A stretch of 64,000 nt of DNA, taken from positions 3,179,501 to 3,243,500 of the forward strand of contig NZ_JBBOWX010000001.1 of the NCBI RefSeq assembly GCF_038007285.1. The letters run 5' to 3'. Shown one piece after another: positions 36,058-45,440 of the stretch. The translations under genes and the position numbers were made by a program. Within the stretch, counting starts at the first letter, position 1. Each line of letters opens with the position of its first letter. Source of the stretch: Sporosarcina sp. FSL K6-3457 (GTDB lineage Bacteria > Bacillota > Bacilli > Bacillales_A > Planococcaceae). Below the pieces are notes generated by a model that saw only the letters and a list, made by a program, of their open reading frames with translations, did not search any database and was not told the DNA's origin.

Positions 36058-37305
36058 TCATCCTTCTATTTCGGTTAGATATTTAATGAGATAGTAAAGG
36101 GTAAATCTTGCTGCCCTTAGTCGATTCGTATTTCTTGACCCCGATAACAACAACTTATAGGTTTTAGGCTCTTCGTCTTTAAAGCTAATACCGATCCACA
36201 CCGTACCAACAGGCTCCCCATCATGTGGCGATGGACCTGCCGCACCTGTAAGCCCAACGCCGATATCCGACCCAAACTTACGCTGGACATTGACGGCAAG
36301 AGCTGCTGCGCATTCTTCACTGACAATGCCAAACTCCTCCAGTAACATCTGATCTACACCGAGCTGAACAACTTTCGCTTGCTCATTATAGACCACAATG
36401 CCTCCCTCAAGTGATGAGCCAATACCCGGCTCACTGGCTAGTTCTGCCATAAATAATCCGGCCGTCAAACTCTCCGCTGCCGCAATCGTCCAACCATTTT
36501 GAATGAGAAGTTTTGCTGCTTTAGAGGACAGCGTTTCGTCGTCTATTCCGAAGATAAATTCTCCAACGACTGCACGGATTTCTTCCTCTACAGGTGATAT
36601 TAGCGCCATAGCTTCTTCAACTGAATAAGCTTTTGCCGTCAAACGCAAGGTAACAGCATCAGCTGTCGCTAAAGGTGCAACCGTTGGATTCGTTTGTTTC
36701 TCTAAAATAGATTGGATGCGGTATTCAAGCTCCGCCTCTCCAATTCCATAAAATTTTAGAACACGTGAAGTAATGACTTCCCTCGTCCCCGTTACACCTA
36801 ACAAGTATGGGATTGCCTCATTTGCAAACATAGGCTCCATTTCATGTGGCGGTCCTGGTAACAAAATATAGCGCACGCCATCTTTTTCTACAGCCATTCC
36901 AGGTGCCATCCCTTTGCGGTTCGGTAACACCGTAGCTCCTTTAAAAACAAGTGCTTGCTTCTTATTATTGTCCGTCATAACGCGTCCACTACGTTCAAAA
37001 TACTGTTGAATATAGCGAAGTGCTTCATCATCACTCACTAATGTCGTACCGATATGCTTCACAATCGTTTCTTTAGTCATGTCATCTTTTGTAGGCCCGA
37101 GTCCACCTGTAAAAATTAAAATATCCGCGCGCTGCCTTGCAATATCAATTACTTCGTCCAATCGAGCTGGATTATCGCCAACAACCGTTTGATAATAAAC
37201 ATCGATGCCAATTTCCGCAAGTTTAGAGGAAATGAATGTAGCGTTCGTATTCGTAATTTGACCGAGCAATAACTCAGATCCAACCGCGATGATTTCAGCT
37301 TTCAT
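36058..37305 (-). CDS. cinA: CinA family protein
   Basis: CinA proteins combine an N-terminal molybdopterin-binding-like domain, often with ADP-ribose pyrophosphatase activity, and a C-terminal nicotinamide-nucleotide amidase domain. This 415-residue protein has GSELLLGQITNTNATFI near 9-25, FTGGLGPTKDDMTKE near 65, PGPPHEMEPMF near 149, and in the second domain AAESLTAGLFMAELA near 275 and TGAAGPSPHDGEPVGTVWI near 353. It precedes recA and is cotranscribed with it in some relatives. ATG at 37305 follows AGGGGATG. Confidence 0.95.
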   Translation of the reverse strand: MKAEIIAVGSELLLGQITNTNATFISSKLAEIGIDVYYQTVVGDNPARLDEVIDIARQRADILIFTGGLGPTKDDMTKETIVKHIGTTLVSDDEALRYIQQYFERSGRVMTDNNKKQALVFKGATVLPNRKGMAPGMAVEKDGVRYILLPGPPHEMEPMFANEAIPYLLGVTGTREVITSRVLKFYGIGEAELEYRIQSILEKQTNPTVAPLATADAVTLRLTAKAYSVEEAMALISPVEEEIRAVVGEFIFGIDDETLSSKAAKLLIQNGWTIAAAESLTAGLFMAELASEPGIGSSLEGGIVVYNEQAKVVQLGVDQMLLEEFGIVSEECAAALAVNVQRKFGSDIGVGLTGAAGPSPHDGEPVGTVWIGISFKDEEPKTYKLLLSGSRNTNRLRAARFTLYYLIKYLTEIEG

Positions 37306-37319
37306 GAATAAACATCCCC

Positions 37320-37898
37320 TTACATCGACTCCAACAATACGCGTCTGTTTTTATAGAAATAATCCACACCTGACCAGATTGTAAAAATCAGTGCAATATA
37401 CAGCATAATCATGCCAAATGGCACACCGATCGATTCAAAAAATATATTATTCAATAATAATGATACAATCGCTAGAATTTGTGCAACTGTCTTTATTTTT
37501 CCGAGCTGGTTTGCTGCTACAACTTCACCGCCACCGGCAAGGATTAGGCGTAGTCCTGTTACCGCAAACTCACGGCTAATGATAATAATGACAATCCAGG
37601 CAGGCGCTGTCCCCAGTTCAACAAGAATAATAAATGCTGCTGACACTAATAGTTTATCGGCAAGTGGATCTAGGAACTTCCCCATATTCGTAACAAGCTT
37701 ATATTTTCGGGCGATATACCCATCGAGCCAGTCTGTTATGGAGGCTACAATAAAAATAAGCCCTCCAATGAAATGCCCTGTCTGTATGTCAGTACCCACA
37801 ATTGTCACAGTGCCAAAACCAAAATCTACGAGCATGAAAACCATGAAAACCGGAATAAGTAAAACACGAGACACCGTGATTTTGTTTGGTAAATTCAT
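37320..37898 (-). CDS. pgsA: CDP-diacylglycerol-glycerol-3-phosphate 3-phosphatidyltransferase
   Basis: PgsA makes phosphatidylglycerol phosphate, the committed step of phosphatidylglycerol synthesis, in the cytoplasmic membrane. The 192-residue product has several hydrophobic segments and the CDP-alcohol phosphotransferase signature near 59-82: DGYIAR, then GKFLDPLADK eight residues later, with all three spaced Asp residues. The ATG at 37898 follows AGGTGTTGATT. It lies between ymfM and cinA as in B. subtilis, separated from ymfM by a hairpin. Confidence 0.96.
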   Translation of the reverse strand: MNLPNKITVSRVLLIPVFMVFMLVDFGFGTVTIVGTDIQTGHFIGGLIFIVASITDWLDGYIARKYKLVTNMGKFLDPLADKLLVSAAFIILVELGTAPAWIVIIIISREFAVTGLRLILAGGGEVVAANQLGKIKTVAQILAIVSLLLNNIFFESIGVPFGMIMLYIALIFTIWSGVDYFYKNRRVLLESM

Positions 37899-37917
37899 AA
37901 TCAACACCTATCCTTTC

Positions 37918-37946
37918 AAAGAAAATAGTCATCTTAAAAGATGACT
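37918..37946 (-). terminator. Hairpin between ymfM and pgsA
   Basis: AATAGTCATCTT pairs perfectly with AAGATGACTATT and is followed by TTCTTTG on the minus strand, so it could terminate partly ahead of pgsA. Confidence 0.6.
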
Positions 37947-37947
37947 A

Positions 37948-38832
37948 TTACTGTTTTCTGTATTCAATCACGATATTTTGCGGAACTGTTGCCTGCGGTG
38001 TTACACCGTACTCAAGTAATTCACCATTGACATAGATTTCTGTAGACATAGGACGTCCCACACGAATTCGGACAAATTCAGTTGCCGTCACATTATAGGT
38101 AAACACGTCCCCAGCTTTATAAACCTCTGGCGGCGTCATCCACTCTTTCCCAGTATTATCTCGAATACCAATCCATGAACCACCCGTTAGCCGAATTTCT
38201 AGCTCGAACGATTCTGCTGCAGTTAGTCCATACGTTGACGTTTCTCCACTCGCCCCCTCAAAAGCAAGCACCTGCTCCGGTTTTTCAGGCTCCTCTGGTT
38301 CGACTGGCTCTTCGACAGGTTCTTCTTCAGGATTTTCCTCTACCTTACCCGCCTCACCCTTGTTGGAATCTGGCTTATTTTGAATGGTAACTGGTGGCTG
38401 TTCCTGTTCAAAACTTTCTGGCGGCTTATTAGATGCAACATTTTGCTTAAGAAACCAAAAAACTACAATAATGACAATTATAAATAAAGCTACAATTACT
38501 TTCGGCATCATTTCATTTAATCGGTTATTGCTCGTTAAGCCTTTTTTCCGCGTCATAGTTGTCGAGGAAATTTGATTGGTCTCTTCTTCAGTAATCATCG
38601 AAGGAGAGCTATCCTTATACAGGGCCAGCATCTCATCCGCTTCCAACCCTACTGCCTCTGCGTACTGCTTAATGAAGGCACGCACATAGAATGCTCCTGG
38701 CATCATGCTGTAGTCTTCGTTTTCGATACCAGAAAGGTACCGTTTCTGTATTTTTGTTATAGACTGCAAATCATCCAATGTAAATCCTTTTGCCGTTCTC
38801 GCCTCTCTGAGACGATCACCTAATCCGGTCAC
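37948..38832 (-). CDS. ymfM: RodZ-like cell-shape protein YmfM
   Basis: RodZ-type proteins link the MreB cytoskeleton to the membrane. The GTG at 38832 is chosen because family members begin at GLGDRLREAR and AGGTG stands upstream. An N-terminal Cro/XRE helix-turn-helix (about 4-70; GFTLDDLQSITKIQKRYLSG) is followed by a membrane segment (VIVALFIIVIIVVFWFL near 110-127), an acidic Pro/Glu-rich stretch (about 140-185) and a C-terminal DUF4115 beta domain. Length about 294. It precedes pgsA as in B. subtilis. Confidence 0.9.
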   Translation of the reverse strand: MTGLGDRLREARTAKGFTLDDLQSITKIQKRYLSGIENEDYSMMPGAFYVRAFIKQYAEAVGLEADEMLALYKDSSPSMITEEETNQISSTTMTRKKGLTSNNRLNEMMPKVIVALFIIVIIVVFWFLKQNVASNKPPESFEQEQPPVTIQNKPDSNKGEAGKVEENPEEEPVEEPVEPEEPEKPEQVLAFEGASGETSTYGLTAAESFELEIRLTGGSWIGIRDNTGKEWMTPPEVYKAGDVFTYNVTATEFVRIRVGRPMSTEIYVNGELLEYGVTPQATVPQNIVIEYRKQ

Positions 38833-38849
38833 TCTAAACACCTACCCTG

Positions 38850-39647
38850 TCAGAAGTTAAATAAGCCCGAACCACCCATTGTCCCCTGGTCGGACATCAT
38901 ATGGTTTTTTTCCATCATATCATATGTAATTTCCTGATCTGGGTCGGTTCTTAATTCAATAATATAATCAAAGTCTTCAATGTCATATTCAGAATGCTGC
39001 ACAAACATGTCTGGATGCTCCACTACTTTTATCGTCGGCATCCGCATCATTTCTCTGACCAGCTGCATATGACGCTCATCCTCAGCTCGACGTGTCACAA
39101 TACCATCTAAGATGAAAATATTGTCCTCGGAGAACTCATCACCCATCAAATTATTGCGCACCGTTTGCTTAATCATTGTGGAAGATAGAAATATCCATTT
39201 CTTATTGGCACAAACACTTGCTGCAACTACCGATTCTGTCTTCCCGACACGCGGCATCCCACGGATACCAATTAGCTTATGGCCATCTTGTTTGAATATT
39301 TCTGCCATAAAATCAACAAGAATCCCTAGTTCACTTCGAAGGAATCGAAATGTCTTCCGCTCATCTACATCACGTTGGATATAACGACCATGTCGGACCG
39401 CTAAAATATCGCGCAGCTTTGGCTCACGAATTTTCTTGACTTGAATCGTATCCATCGTCGAAGCAATTTGTGCAAAACGTTCAATTTGGTCATCATTATC
39501 AGTACGCAATAACATACCACGATGCCCGCCATCGACGCCATTGATTGTGACAATATTGACGCGCAGCATCCCCAGCAGCGAAGAAATATCACCGAGAAGA
39601 CCTGGTCGATTTACTTGTACTTCGTATTCAAGATACCATTCACCCAT
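38850..39647 (-). CDS. ymfK: DUF3388 protein YmfK
   Basis: The 265-residue product has an N-terminal ACT-like domain (YEVQVNRPGLLGDISSLLGM, about 7-26, to residue 80) and a C-terminal DUF3388 domain with a P-loop-like GIRGMPRVGKTES near 128. This arrangement is the YmfK family of Bacillales, whose function is unknown; the ACT part suggests ligand sensing and the P-loop suggests nucleotide binding. The ATG at 39647 follows GGGGTGAGTGTCGG. It lies between ymfI and ymfM as in B. subtilis; ymfJ, expected between them, is absent. Confidence 0.85.
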   Translation of the reverse strand: MGEWYLEYEVQVNRPGLLGDISSLLGMLRVNIVTINGVDGGHRGMLLRTDNDDQIERFAQIASTMDTIQVKKIREPKLRDILAVRHGRYIQRDVDERKTFRFLRSELGILVDFMAEIFKQDGHKLIGIRGMPRVGKTESVVAASVCANKKWIFLSSTMIKQTVRNNLMGDEFSEDNIFILDGIVTRRAEDERHMQLVREMMRMPTIKVVEHPDMFVQHSEYDIEDFDYIIELRTDPDQEITYDMMEKNHMMSDQGTMGGSGLFNF

Positions 39648-39736
39648 CCGACACTCACCCCTTTGATTAGTAGGACGCATCACCAGCAATATAGTTCTAT
39701 AATAACGGATAATATCTATTAAGAAAAGGAAAAAAG

Positions 39737-39772
39737 AAAAAGGGGGATTTCAAAACCCTTTTCCCCCTGCTG
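39737..39772 (-). terminator. Terminator of ymfI
   Basis: GGGGG and CCCCC arms around AAAAGGGTTTTGAAAT are followed by TTTTTC on the minus strand. Confidence 0.75.
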
Positions 39773-39780
39773 TAATGAAG

Positions 39781-40518
39781 TTAAATATACCAACCGCCAT
39801 TGATTTTCATAATTTCACCCGTCATATAATCTGCTTTACCACTTAGCAAAAAATGAACTGCCTCTGCGATATGCTCTGGTGTACCGGTCGTCATCAATGG
39901 AATCTCATCCATTGCCATTTGCCGTTCATCGAGTGGAATTACATTATTCATGCGTGTTTCAATCCAACCAGGTGCCACTGCATTGACACGAGTTCCTGAG
40001 TATGCGGCCTCCTTAGCATAAGCTTTCACAAATGCATGCTGTGCCCCTTTGACTGCGGAGTACATCACTTCGCCTGCTGCACCAGTATTGCCCCAAATCG
40101 ATCCAATGAACACAACATAGGAAGTATCCAACTGGCGTAACTGATCCGACACTAAGCTAATAAACCGAGCAGGATTTTGAACATGGACTTTCCATAATGC
40201 ATCCATATCCTCAGCAGTTGTTTCTGTCAATAACTTCAACATTGATTGACCATTGGCGACCACAATAGCCCTTACACGTCGGGCTTGTTTTGTGAGTATA
40301 TCTGCCCCATCCACTGTACTAAAATCAGCTTGCACGATTTGAAAGTCCGCGTGAGGGTAAGCCGTACTTAATTCCCTCTGCAAATCCTTCACTTGCACCG
40401 CATTGTTATTGTAGTGAAGATATAGCGACCAACCAGCCTCAGCTAACTTGCGACTAATCGCTTCACCTATTCCACCAGACGCGCCGAGTACGACGCAATA
40501 TGTCCGTTGCTCAATCAT
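39781..40518 (-). CDS. ymfI: SDR family EF-P modification reductase YmfI
   Basis: This short-chain dehydrogenase of 245 residues has the NADP-binding LGASGGIGEAISRKL near 11-25, the ANGQS segment near 90, the catalytic Ser in FIGSIWG near 138, and Tyr-x-x-x-Lys in YSAVK near 152. In B. subtilis YmfI reduces the 5-aminopentanone group on elongation factor P to 5-aminopentanol; the same role is inferred from orthology and order. Its ATG overlaps the ymfH stop by one base (TAATG), so translation is coupled. A terminator follows. Confidence 0.88.
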   Translation of the reverse strand: MIEQRTYCVVLGASGGIGEAISRKLAEAGWSLYLHYNNNAVQVKDLQRELSTAYPHADFQIVQADFSTVDGADILTKQARRVRAIVVANGQSMLKLLTETTAEDMDALWKVHVQNPARFISLVSDQLRQLDTSYVVFIGSIWGNTGAAGEVMYSAVKGAQHAFVKAYAKEAAYSGTRVNAVAPGWIETRMNNVIPLDERQMAMDEIPLMTTGTPEHIAEAVHFLLSGKADYMTGEIMKINGGWYI

Positions 40519-41813
40519 TAGGCTTTAGCAGCTGGCACAACCGAATAGACAGTATGACCACTCTCATCAGCGAATGTCTGGAAAGCGGCCTGCAAGTTAT
40601 CGACCGTCAACTTTTCAAGCGTCGGAACAACATCGAACAAGTTCATATTATTAAACGCATAGCGCGTAAACTGGTTAGCGATAAATTCCGGTGAATTCAG
40701 TGAGCGCATAAATTGCCCAATTTTCTTCTTACGCATCCGATTGAGTTCTACATCGGTAATTGGCCATGCTTCAATTGCATCTCGTAGTGTTTTGCGGATG
40801 GCATTTTCGAGTTGTTCGGGCTGCTCCGTATCAGAACCTACCATGGCAAAACCAAATCCATTCTCAAGCGTGAAATCATAAGAGAATGACTCATCGATTA
40901 GCCCTTCATTATAAGCAGCTGTATAGAAATCGGATGTTCTACCGAATAGCAGATCCAACACAAGACCTGATGATAGCTCTTGAATTAGCATCTCTTCCCC
41001 TTCAACATCTGTTTTGTTGCACTTCAATCCCATATTGAATTTCGGTTTAGAAATATCCATCGCGAGTGTTCGCTCAGCGATTGTAGCTGCATTTCCTTCT
41101 GTCGGGAAAATGCGTACGATATCTGCTGGCTCCTCAAATGTTTTCGCAGCCTGGTTAAACTTGATAAACGCCATCATCTCTTCTGGGTCGACCGCGCCAA
41201 CAACAAACAGCACCATATTCGATGGATGATAAAACGTTTCATAGCACTCATATAAATGCTCTGCTGTAATGTCTTGAATGGATTCAACCGTTCCCGCAAT
41301 ATCAATTTTCACTGGGTGCTCCTGATACATATTTTCAATTGTACCAAAATAGAGCCTCCAATCGGGTTCATCGTCATACATCGTTATTTCCTGGGCAATA
41401 ATCCCCTTTTCCTTATCAACCGTCTTTTTCGTAAAATACGGCTCTTGAACGAAGTCGAGAAGAACTTCTGTGTTGTCGTAAAGCTTATCTGTCGCAGAGA
41501 ATAAATAAGCTGTTCTTGTAAAGGATGTGTAGGCATTAGCAGATGCTCCGTTGACACTAAATTTCTGGAACACATCGCCATCTTCTTTTTCAAACATTTT
41601 ATGCTCTAGGAAATGAGCAATACCATCCGGAACAGTTACTTCTTCATCTTTACCACGTGGAATAAATGTCCGATCAATCGAACCGTATTTTGTTGTAAAC
41701 GTCACGAACGTTTTTGAAAATCCTCGTTTCGGTAAAATATAAACATCAAGCCCGTTCGACAGTTTTTCATTATATAAAGTTTCCTGTAAGTTATCAAAAT
41801 GGATTTTTCTCAT
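40518..41813 (-). CDS. ymfH: M16 family zinc peptidase YmfH
   Basis: The 431-residue protein is of the pitrilysin/processing-peptidase family. The zinc site is the inverted HxxEH motif in IAHFLEHKMFEKEDG near 66-80, with a distal Glu in the GIIAQEITMYDDEP segment near 140. It pairs with YmfF, encoded just upstream (2-bp gap), which lacks the metal site; such active/inactive pairs form heterodimers in the AlbE/AlbF and mitochondrial processing types. There is no signal peptide. Substrate unknown. The ATG at 41813 opens the frame. Confidence 0.92.
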   Translation of the reverse strand: MRKIHFDNLQETLYNEKLSNGLDVYILPKRGFSKTFVTFTTKYGSIDRTFIPRGKDEEVTVPDGIAHFLEHKMFEKEDGDVFQKFSVNGASANAYTSFTRTAYLFSATDKLYDNTEVLLDFVQEPYFTKKTVDKEKGIIAQEITMYDDEPDWRLYFGTIENMYQEHPVKIDIAGTVESIQDITAEHLYECYETFYHPSNMVLFVVGAVDPEEMMAFIKFNQAAKTFEEPADIVRIFPTEGNAATIAERTLAMDISKPKFNMGLKCNKTDVEGEEMLIQELSSGLVLDLLFGRTSDFYTAAYNEGLIDESFSYDFTLENGFGFAMVGSDTEQPEQLENAIRKTLRDAIEAWPITDVELNRMRKKKIGQFMRSLNSPEFIANQFTRYAFNNMNLFDVVPTLEKLTVDNLQAAFQTFADESGHTVYSVVPAAKA

Positions 41814-41815
41814 AA

Positions 41816-43081
41816 TTACTTAGCCTCCTTGCCGGATAACAGATAGACAATTTCCAGCGTAATTTCAGAAGCCATCTGTTGGACGTCCTCTTTTGTAACT
41901 GCTTGCCACCCAGTAATTAATTTCTCCGCAGTGAAATGCTCATCCTGCTCTTTGTATTGATCGAACACTTCAATCTGCCCTCTGGCAGAGTCAAAAGCAC
42001 TTTTAATGCCATTCGCCAATAACGCTTTTGTTTGTTCAAGCTCTAACTCAGTTATATCTCCTTGTTGAAGTGCCACCAGTTGCTCTTTAATGAGCTTGAC
42101 AGCTTTCTCTTCAAGGTCAGCATCAATGCCTGCCATAACATAAAGCAAACCGTAATGGGAAGCGTATGCACTTGACGCATAATACGCCATACTTTCCTTT
42201 TCACGAACATTCATAAACAGCTTACTATGTGCAAAAGCACCGAAAACACCATTTGTCACTTGCATTTTGGAATAGTCTGGATGACGGAATGTCACAGGTG
42301 TGCTGAAGCCTAGATGTAATTTCCCTTGCTTCATATCCTGTTGCTCTCTAACCTGTTGAACAGCCAATGTCTCATTTACAAGCGTCTGGACAGGTGATTG
42401 ACGTTTACGCGCATTAAAGGTGAACGTAGATTTGATTTTTTCAATCATATCATTGTCATCAATATCTCCCACGATGTAAATATCGATTTCATCATTATTC
42501 AACATATCGTTATATGCGGTAACTAAATCAGCCGACGTTAATGCTTCAACATCTGCTTCCGTACCATATGAAGATGCAGATGCTGCATGATTCGGTCGGA
42601 TTAATTCGAGCATGCGCTTTTGGGCATATCTTGTTTTATCATCATACAGTGAACGAATTCGCTCGATGACCGATCGTTTTTCACGGTTGACAATTGCTTC
42701 ATCGAACTGACCGTCTATAAAATTCGGGTCAAAAATAGTTGTCTGGATGAGCCCTAGCACCTCGTCTAAAACGCCGCCTTCCGCTAAGTATTCATCATTC
42801 ACACATTCAGCATAGAGCGAAAAAATATGTGTTTCGCCACGTTTGGCAACATCCGTGTAAAGTACCGTGCCATATAATTCGTCTAATGTATTGCGGAATG
42901 CAGTTTGTGTCCGGTATCGACCATTCGAATCTTGTAAGACATTAGACAAAACGGCACGCCGTGCTGATTTCTTTTCATCGAGAGCCGTCTTCCATTTCAC
43001 GGAGAAATTGACCGTTTTGAATTGGTCTGATTGACGGATATATAATGTGACGCCTTCTTGAAGCTCAACTTTTTTAAACAT
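41816..43081 (-). CDS. ymfF: M16 family peptidase-like protein YmfF (no metal site)
   Basis: The ATG at 43081 follows AGAGGTGTTTGT and gives about 421 residues, near the 426 of B. subtilis. The fold is M16-like (VTLYIRQSDQFKTVNFSV near 9, RRAVLSNVLQDSNGRY near 38), but the HxxEH zinc site is absent: the matching helix reads AVLSNVLQD. The C-terminal half keeps the family's GFSTPVTFRHPDY and SAFDSARGQIEVFDQY segments. It probably acts as a non-catalytic partner of YmfH. This loss is normal for the YmfF branch, not damage. Confidence 0.9.
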   Translation of the reverse strand: MFKKVELQEGVTLYIRQSDQFKTVNFSVKWKTALDEKKSARRAVLSNVLQDSNGRYRTQTAFRNTLDELYGTVLYTDVAKRGETHIFSLYAECVNDEYLAEGGVLDEVLGLIQTTIFDPNFIDGQFDEAIVNREKRSVIERIRSLYDDKTRYAQKRMLELIRPNHAASASSYGTEADVEALTSADLVTAYNDMLNNDEIDIYIVGDIDDNDMIEKIKSTFTFNARKRQSPVQTLVNETLAVQQVREQQDMKQGKLHLGFSTPVTFRHPDYSKMQVTNGVFGAFAHSKLFMNVREKESMAYYASSAYASHYGLLYVMAGIDADLEEKAVKLIKEQLVALQQGDITELELEQTKALLANGIKSAFDSARGQIEVFDQYKEQDEHFTAEKLITGWQAVTKEDVQQMASEITLEIVYLLSGKEAK

Positions 43082-43204
43082 ACAAACACCTCTGTTTTCG
43101 TTAATATGCGGAATCCTCACTTCACTATACATTCCATTTGTCGAGATATGCAAATAAACAGACGAAAGTCTTACAAATTCATTAAAAAACGATAGCGATG
43201 AGAG

Positions 43205-43254
43205 TTAAAAAGCTGCCTGTTGTCCGATTTGGCGGACCTACGAGGCAGCTTCTT
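43205..43254 (-). terminator. Terminator downstream of nupQ and the repeat
   Basis: AAGCTGCCT pairs with AGGCAGCTT at the base, with a GTCCGCCAAATCGGAC inner stem, followed by TTTTTAA on the minus strand. Confidence 0.8.
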
Positions 43255-43255
43255 T

Positions 43256-43421
43256 AATCAATTACGTCTCGGCTTAATTGCGTCTAGATTTTGAATTGCG
43301 CTTGAGGCATACAGGATGTAGGTCATGCAGTCGTTGCGACAGGACGTCGCGAACTTAGACTGCCTTCCTTCACTCCTTTCAAAATCTATGACATCCGCCG
43401 GAGGCTTAACTTGCTGAAGCA
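43256..43421. repeat. Dispersed intergenic repeat, longest copy
   Basis: It begins ATCAATTACGTCTCGGCTTAATT, contains GAGGCATACAGGATGTAGG and GACAGGACGTCGCGAAC, and ends TATGACATCCGCCGGAGGCTT followed by an AACTTGCTGAAGCAAGTT hairpin abutting the nupQ stop. Its ends recur at 25,820, 50,494 (start only) and 60,219 (remnant). No frame of credible protein runs through it. Confidence 0.7.
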
Positions 43422-43423
43422 AG

Positions 43424-44392
43424 TTACCGATTCCCTTTAATATATGGTTGACCACTTGCTTTTGGTGCATTCGCCCTTCCAATAAATCCTGCAAGAGCTA
43501 GGATTGTCAAAACATAAGGCAAAATATGCAAATAAACAGTTGGTACATTAGCTAGGAACTTAATACCAGGCGCACTAATAGCGAGTGCCTGTGCAAATCC
43601 GAAGAACAATGCAGCTCCCATTGCGCCAATCGGATGCCATTTCCCAAAAATCATTGCAGCAAGCGCCATAAACCCTTGCCCATTGATTGTCGCATGACCA
43701 AAATCATTCGTCATCGTCTGTGAATAAATCGCGCCACCAATACCAGCAAGTCCACCTGAAATGATGACCCCAATATAGCGAATTTTAGCCACGTTGATTC
43801 CCATTGTGTCAGCAGCCATTGGGTGCTCCCCAACAGAACGGAGACGAAGGCCGAAAGGTGTTTTATAAATGATGAACCAAGCAAGAATGGCCACACCTAT
43901 TGCTAACAACGATGAACCATATATTCCCTTGAAAAACAAGGGTCCAATAAACGGAATATCTTGTAATACAGGAACATTGAAGCGTGGAATGCTCTGTTGT
44001 ATAAAGTCTGTCTGCCCTTTACCATAAATCATTTTCACGGTGAACAAGGCAATCGCAATCCCGAGCATATTGATGGCTACACCTGAAACCGTTTGATCCG
44101 CACGAAAAGTAATAGATGCTACCGCGTGCATGATAGAGAATAGTGCTGAAACAACCATCGCCACAAGCAATGCAAGCCACGGTGTCCAAGCACCGAATGT
44201 ATCCGCATAAATTAGATTAAACAAAATACCGATGAAGGCTCCCATAACCATGAGACCTTCTAATCCGATATTCACGACACCTGAGCGTTCAGAGAACACA
44301 CCGCCTATTGCCGTGAAAATAAGAGGCGCGGCATAAGCAATCGAAATCGGAACGATGAAATAAAGCAATGCAAGTATTTCCTGAAAACTCAT
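43424..44392 (-). CDS. nupQ: Nucleoside ABC transporter permease NupQ
   Basis: This 322-residue membrane protein has about eight or nine hydrophobic segments and belongs to the branched-chain/sugar-type permease family. Its signature is GVFSERSGVVNIGLEGLMVM near 31-50 and GMGINVAKIRY-like ADTMGINVAKIRYIGVIISG near 195-214. NupQ pairs with NupP to form the channel of the guanosine importer known from B. subtilis. It lies 1 bp after nupP in the same operon. ATG at 44392; the stop adjoins a dispersed repeat. Confidence 0.92.
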   Translation of the reverse strand: MSFQEILALLYFIVPISIAYAAPLIFTAIGGVFSERSGVVNIGLEGLMVMGAFIGILFNLIYADTFGAWTPWLALLVAMVVSALFSIMHAVASITFRADQTVSGVAINMLGIAIALFTVKMIYGKGQTDFIQQSIPRFNVPVLQDIPFIGPLFFKGIYGSSLLAIGVAILAWFIIYKTPFGLRLRSVGEHPMAADTMGINVAKIRYIGVIISGGLAGIGGAIYSQTMTNDFGHATINGQGFMALAAMIFGKWHPIGAMGAALFFGFAQALAISAPGIKFLANVPTVYLHILPYVLTILALAGFIGRANAPKASGQPYIKGNR

Positions 44393-44393
44393 A

Positions 44394-45440
44394 TCACTTT
44401 GCCTCCTTTTTCTTATTCATCCGGCCTAGAACTACACGAATGATATAGCCAGACGCAACGAAGAAAATGATGAGTGCAATAACAATGGAAACAATTTCAA
44501 TCGGAACTCCGGCTGCATTTGGCATATTGCCTGCGCCATATTTCAATGACCCGAATAATGAAGCACCAAATATGACGCCAAGCGGTGTATTCGCACCTAA
44601 CAGCGCAACCGCAATCCCGTCGAATCCGATACCCGTAAAGCCACCACGGGACGCCATATAACCAAATGTACCGAGCGCTTCCATCGCTCCACCAAGTCCG
44701 GCAAATGCACCCGAAATGACCATAGAAAGTATAATGTTCTTTTTCACACTCATCCCAGCGTATTGGGATGCATGGTCATTAAAACCAACCGCCTTTAGCT
44801 CATATCCCGTTTTCGTTTTTTCTAAGATAAACCACATCACAACAACCATCGCAAGTGCAACGAGAATACCGTAGTGAAGTGTGGAAAAGTCCGTTAAGTT
44901 AGATAAAAATTCGGACCGTAGCGAGGCGGTCTGATGAATCGATGCCGTTTTATAACCGCCATCTGAAACGGCTTTAATAAGTGCGTTCACCGTATGAAGC
45001 GCAATATAGTTCATCATAATTGTGACGATAACTTCATGAACACGTAATGTTGCTTTTAAAATACCTGGGATAAGTCCCCAAAGTGCACCTGCAACAGCGG
45101 CAGCAAGCAATGCAAGCGGCAAGTGAATAATTTTCGGTAATTCAAATGCAACGCCGACATAAGCCGCCGCGAACCAACCAACAATCAGCTGCCCTTCTAC
45201 CCCGATGTTGAACAAACCTGTACGGAATGCAAATGCCACTGCAAGGCCTGCTAAAATGTATGGACTAATTTGCCTGATTGTTTCACCAATCGCATAGGCA
45301 TCCCCAAAAATACCTTCCCATAAAGCGATATATCCTTGAATTGGATCATATCCACTGAATAGCATGACGACCGCCCCAACAAGCAAGCCTAGCATAATGG
45401 AAATAATAGGTACAAGGAGATTGATAGCTCTATTTGACAT
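44394..45440 (-). CDS. nupP: Nucleoside ABC transporter permease NupP
   Basis: About 348 residues with multiple hydrophobic segments (first at about 7-29) and family motifs TGLFNIGVEGQLIVGWFAAA near 83 and SMVISGAFAGLGGAMEALGT near 240. It pairs with NupQ. The ATG at 45440 follows GAAGGTGATGATCGCA and overlaps the nupO coding end by 11 bp; an ATG three codons earlier is also possible. The tight overlap shows coupled translation with the ATPase. Confidence 0.92.
   Translation of the reverse strand: MSNRAINLLVPIISIMLGLLVGAVVMLFSGYDPIQGYIALWEGIFGDAYAIGETIRQISPYILAGLAVAFAFRTGLFNIGVEGQLIVGWFAAAYVGVAFELPKIIHLPLALLAAAVAGALWGLIPGILKATLRVHEVIVTIMMNYIALHTVNALIKAVSDGGYKTASIHQTASLRSEFLSNLTDFSTLHYGILVALAMVVVMWFILEKTKTGYELKAVGFNDHASQYAGMSVKKNIILSMVISGAFAGLGGAMEALGTFGYMASRGGFTGIGFDGIAVALLGANTPLGVIFGASLFGSLKYGAGNMPNAAGVPIEIVSIVIALIIFFVASGYIIRVVLGRMNKKKEAK

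Noticed and set aside
37411-37944. 177-codon plus-strand frame opposite pgsA
   Set aside because: Antisense shadow of pgsA, Ser/Thr/Ile-rich, with no ribosome site.
41816-43081. ymfF as a damaged peptidase
   Set aside because: Loss of HxxEH is the normal state of this branch, which pairs with active YmfH.
43258-43494. 78-codon minus-strand frame at the end of nupQ
   Set aside because: It overlaps the nupQ coding end in another frame and runs through the dispersed repeat; no ribosome site and no protein-like composition.
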